Shown here piece after piece: positions 22,587-23,894 of a stretch of DNA of 23,894 bases (the first letter of the stretch is position 1; each line of letters opens with the position of its first letter). The translations under genes were made by a program, and so were the position numbers. The stretch covers positions 1 through 23,894 of the forward strand of contig CAYTBT010000037.1 of assembly GCA_964436125.1 (NCBI GenBank), written 5' to 3'. The notes beneath the pieces were generated by a model that made no database searches, had not been told where the DNA came from, and worked only from the letters and a program-made list of their open reading frames with translations. The stretch is from CAYRFF01 sp964436125. GTDB taxonomy: Bacteria; Bacteroidota; Bacteroidia; Chitinophagales; Saprospiraceae.

Positions 22587-23264
22587 ATGGCACATAAAAA
22601 AGGTGTAGGTAGTTCAGATAATGGAAGGGATAGTCATAGTAAACGGCTAGGTGTTAAACTATCTGGTGGTTCTTATGCGATTCCCGGTAATATTATTGTA
22701 AGACAACGAGGAACAAAGTTTCATCCTGGACTTAATGTAGGTATGGGGAAAGACCATACACTATATGCACGGGAGGAAGGATTTGTTACTTTTACTAAGA
22801 AGCGCAAGAATAGGACTTATGTAAGTATTGAGCCTACTCATATTGTAACTGATGAAGTCGTCACCGGCACAATAGCTTCCAGAAATATTAAAAGTGATGA
22901 TATCCAATCCGGAGAGGCATTAACGGAAGATCAGGTTGTGGAAGTTGACAATAAAGGAAATGCAGTTGAGGATGCAAGTACTCAAGTATCTGATGACTTG
23001 ACTCTTATAGAAGGCGTAGGTCCCAAGACCAATGAAAAACTGCACGAGGCAGGAATTCATACATTCGCTCAACTTGCAGCCGCTTCCCAAGTTCAATTAA
23101 ATGAAATACTTGAGAATGCCGGACGACATTACGCACATATCGATCCGACAACATGGCCACAGCAGGCACAACTTGCTACTGATGGCAAGATGGATGAGTT
23201 GAAAGAGCTTCAAGATAGGCTTATGGGTGGAAGAGATGTAGAGAGTTCTTCTGAAGAAGAATAA
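22587..23264 (+). CDS. rpmA: 50S ribosomal protein L27 with C-terminal helix-hairpin-helix extension
   Basis: The first about 87 residues are a normal L27, which lies near the peptidyl-transferase centre: MAHKKGVGSSDNGRDSHSKR, NIIVRQRGTKFHPG, GKDHTLYAREEGFV and KKRKNRTYVSIEP. A normal L27 ends about there, but this frame continues to 225 aa. Residues 88-137 are an acidic linker. Residues 138-166 match a helix-hairpin-helix motif (LTLIEGVGPKTNEKLHEAG then IHTFAQLAAAS), and 170-213 continue LNEILENAGRHYAHIDPTTW and AQLATDGKMDELKELQDRLM. The tail is acidic. The frame is unbroken with no internal start that would suggest a separate gene. A similar module is known to me from the C-terminus of L21 in some Bacteroidota. 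The starting residues MAHKKG show no cleavable N-terminal extension. Confidence 0.95.
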   Translation: MAHKKGVGSSDNGRDSHSKRLGVKLSGGSYAIPGNIIVRQRGTKFHPGLNVGMGKDHTLYAREEGFVTFTKKRKNRTYVSIEPTHIVTDEVVTGTIASRNIKSDDIQSGEALTEDQVVEVDNKGNAVEDASTQVSDDLTLIEGVGPKTNEKLHEAGIHTFAQLAAASQVQLNEILENAGRHYAHIDPTTWPQQAQLATDGKMDELKELQDRLMGGRDVESSSEEE

Positions 23265-23349
23265 ATCTTTTACCATAACAGAAGCCTGCAATGAAAGAAA
23301 GCTGAATCAGATAAATGAGCTACTGGCTCAGAGATACTGAATGATTGAG

Positions 23350-23388
23350 AAAATACTCCCATAGATATATTGTCTGTGGGAGTATTTT
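23350..23388 (+). terminator. Terminator of the rplU-rpmA operon
   Basis: A 16-bp stem, 23350-23365 with 23373-23388 (core ATACTCCCA/TGGGAGTAT, one T:G pair), has a 7-nt loop. A's flank on the left and T's on the right, so it could work in both directions. Confidence 0.9.
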
Positions 23389-23579
23389 ATATTGTAGTAG
23401 TACCCAAATCATGGATTAGAAATTGAAGATGACCGAGTTTAATATTGTGAAGCAATATCATTGATACTGAATGTATCAATGCGAGGGAACCACGAGCTCC
23501 TGCGAGTGGGATTTCACATAACCCTGTGAATACAAGCACTTGCCCGGTGGAATACCGAGAATGGGCATGACCAGAGGTT

Positions 23580-23599
23580 TTGTTGAACATGTTCAACAA
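23580..23599. repeat. 20-bp perfect palindrome
   Basis: TTGTTGAACA followed by its exact reverse complement TGTTCAACAA. It lies 25 nt left of repeat copy B, in non-coding sequence. It may be an operator or a cruciform/hairpin part of the surrounding structured region. Confidence 0.6.
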
Positions 23600-23623
23600 G
23601 GTAAGCCGACACTTCATTCTATG

Positions 23624-23762
23624 TCCTCGGGACGGAGCCCAGTCTTTAGTCTGCCGTAGGCGGATCCTCCATCTTTGATCCATTTATTATCAATGGTTTA
23701 ATATAAGCGAAGCTTATATTAAAATCATTCAGCCATCTTCAGTTTCTACCTTTGCACCTCCT
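23624..23762 (+). repeat. 139-nt dispersed repeat, copy B
   Basis: Second copy of the segment at 6965-7103. Its central stem is 12 bp: TTTAATATAAGC (23697-23708), loop GAA, GCTTATATTAAA (23712-23723). Near the right end it contains a perfect -7 element TACCTTTG (23747-23754), degenerate in copy A. No TTTG lies at the expected distance upstream. The repeat ends 4 nt before the first IS-terminal repeat, so it may mark the insertion target or belong to the interrupted locus. Confidence 0.65.
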
Positions 23763-23766
23763 GGAT

Positions 23767-23894
23767 AATCCGGAGCATGCTGATCCACCTATTCCAAAAA
23801 TCCGGAGCATATTGACCCGCCTAGAGGAAAAGGGGCAAAAAATCCGGAGCATACTGACCCACTTTACGGAGTTTTGGTTATTGATTTACGAATT
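23767..23894. mobile_element. Terminal region of a probable IS21-family insertion sequence
   Basis: Three direct repeats of about 25 nt begin at 23767, 23799 and 23841. Each has AATCCGGAGCAT, then two variable bases and TGA(T/C)CC. Multiple spaced direct repeats at the ends, acting as transposase-binding sites, are a hallmark of IS21-type elements (istA/istB). The GGAGCAT...TGACCC wording resembles such elements in Bacteroidota as I remember them. No transposase gene is within the window; it would lie beyond 23894. Exact boundaries and target duplication cannot be seen. Confidence 0.55.

Larger units (their letters stand above)
23265..23894. other. Structured non-coding region up to the IS end
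   Basis: No supportable gene in 630 nt. A 98-codon minus-strand frame (23387-23683) overlaps the repeat and several hairpins and shows no family match. The stretch holds the rpmA terminator (23350-23388), hairpins at 23459-23481 (CATTGATAC/GTATCAATG) and 23513-23530 (TTCACA/TGTGAA), a 20-bp palindrome, repeat copy B and the IS21-like terminus. Confidence 0.6.

Noticed and set aside
23387..23683. 98-codon minus-strand frame after rpmA
   Set aside because: It spans the dispersed repeat, the 20-bp palindrome and other stems, has atypical composition, and copy A of the repeat does not preserve the frame.

Overview
The window looks like chromosomal DNA from a member of the Bacteroidota, possibly close to the Saprospiria or Chitinophagia, although the exact class is not settled by what can be seen. 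The support is: an AT-rich genome; promoters matching the phylum's TTTG-N19-20-TAnnTTTG pattern (before a tRNA, before rplU and, less perfectly, before recA and a histidine kinase gene); A-rich rather than Shine-Dalgarno ribosome binding regions; and a typical gene set (tandem OmpH/Skp, DUF2147, DUF4837 lipoprotein, PrsW, an exbB-exbD-exbD operon with a four-helix protein, a TPR histidine kinase, and L21/L27).

Layout, left to right. 1-555 is non-coding and ends in a hairpin near the stop of an ompH pair (556-1659, minus). 1914-3970 (plus) holds a DUF2147 protein, a 77-aa protein and recA. 4212-6014 is a secreted TPR protein and 6253-6900 a NarL-type response regulator. 6901-8110 is gene-poor; it carries a dispersed repeat and a tRNA with a CAT anticodon, with a textbook promoter and terminator. 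Two tandem short ssb genes follow (8111-8973), then an O-methyltransferase (minus) and a PrsW-type membrane protease (plus). 10849-12678 is a tandem array of Rpn-type PD-(D/E)XK nuclease genes: one intact copy, one 5'-truncated copy, and a 25-nt scrap of a third. 12679-13155 looks like rearranged non-coding sequence. 13168-15474 (minus) is an ExbB/ExbD energy-transduction operon behind a tRNA-Ser(GGA). Next on the minus strand are an MscS channel, a DUF4837 lipoprotein and a DoxX-like membrane protein. On the plus strand are a TPR histidine kinase that probably starts at a non-ATG codon, and a lysine/alanine-rich lipoprotein. The last genes are rplU and an unusual rpmA whose L27 carries a C-terminal helix-hairpin-helix extension. 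The window ends in structured non-coding sequence holding the second copy of the dispersed repeat and what appears to be one terminus of an IS21-type insertion sequence.

Working together: ompH chaperones, DUF4837 and the TPR protein are envelope functions; ExbB/D supplies proton-motive-force coupling for TonB-type transport; MscS protects against osmotic downshock; recA and the two SSBs serve DNA repair and recombination. The kinase (19078-21099) and the regulator (6253-6900) are of matching families (HisKA_3 and NarL) and could be partners, although they are 12 kb apart.

The most interesting points are the L27-HhH fusion, the 139-nt dispersed repeat with a hairpin that keeps its pairing through a paired base change, and the sharp boundary of sequence identity in the Rpn array, which coincides with the edge of the third-copy relic. 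No complete, clearly new multi-gene system was found.
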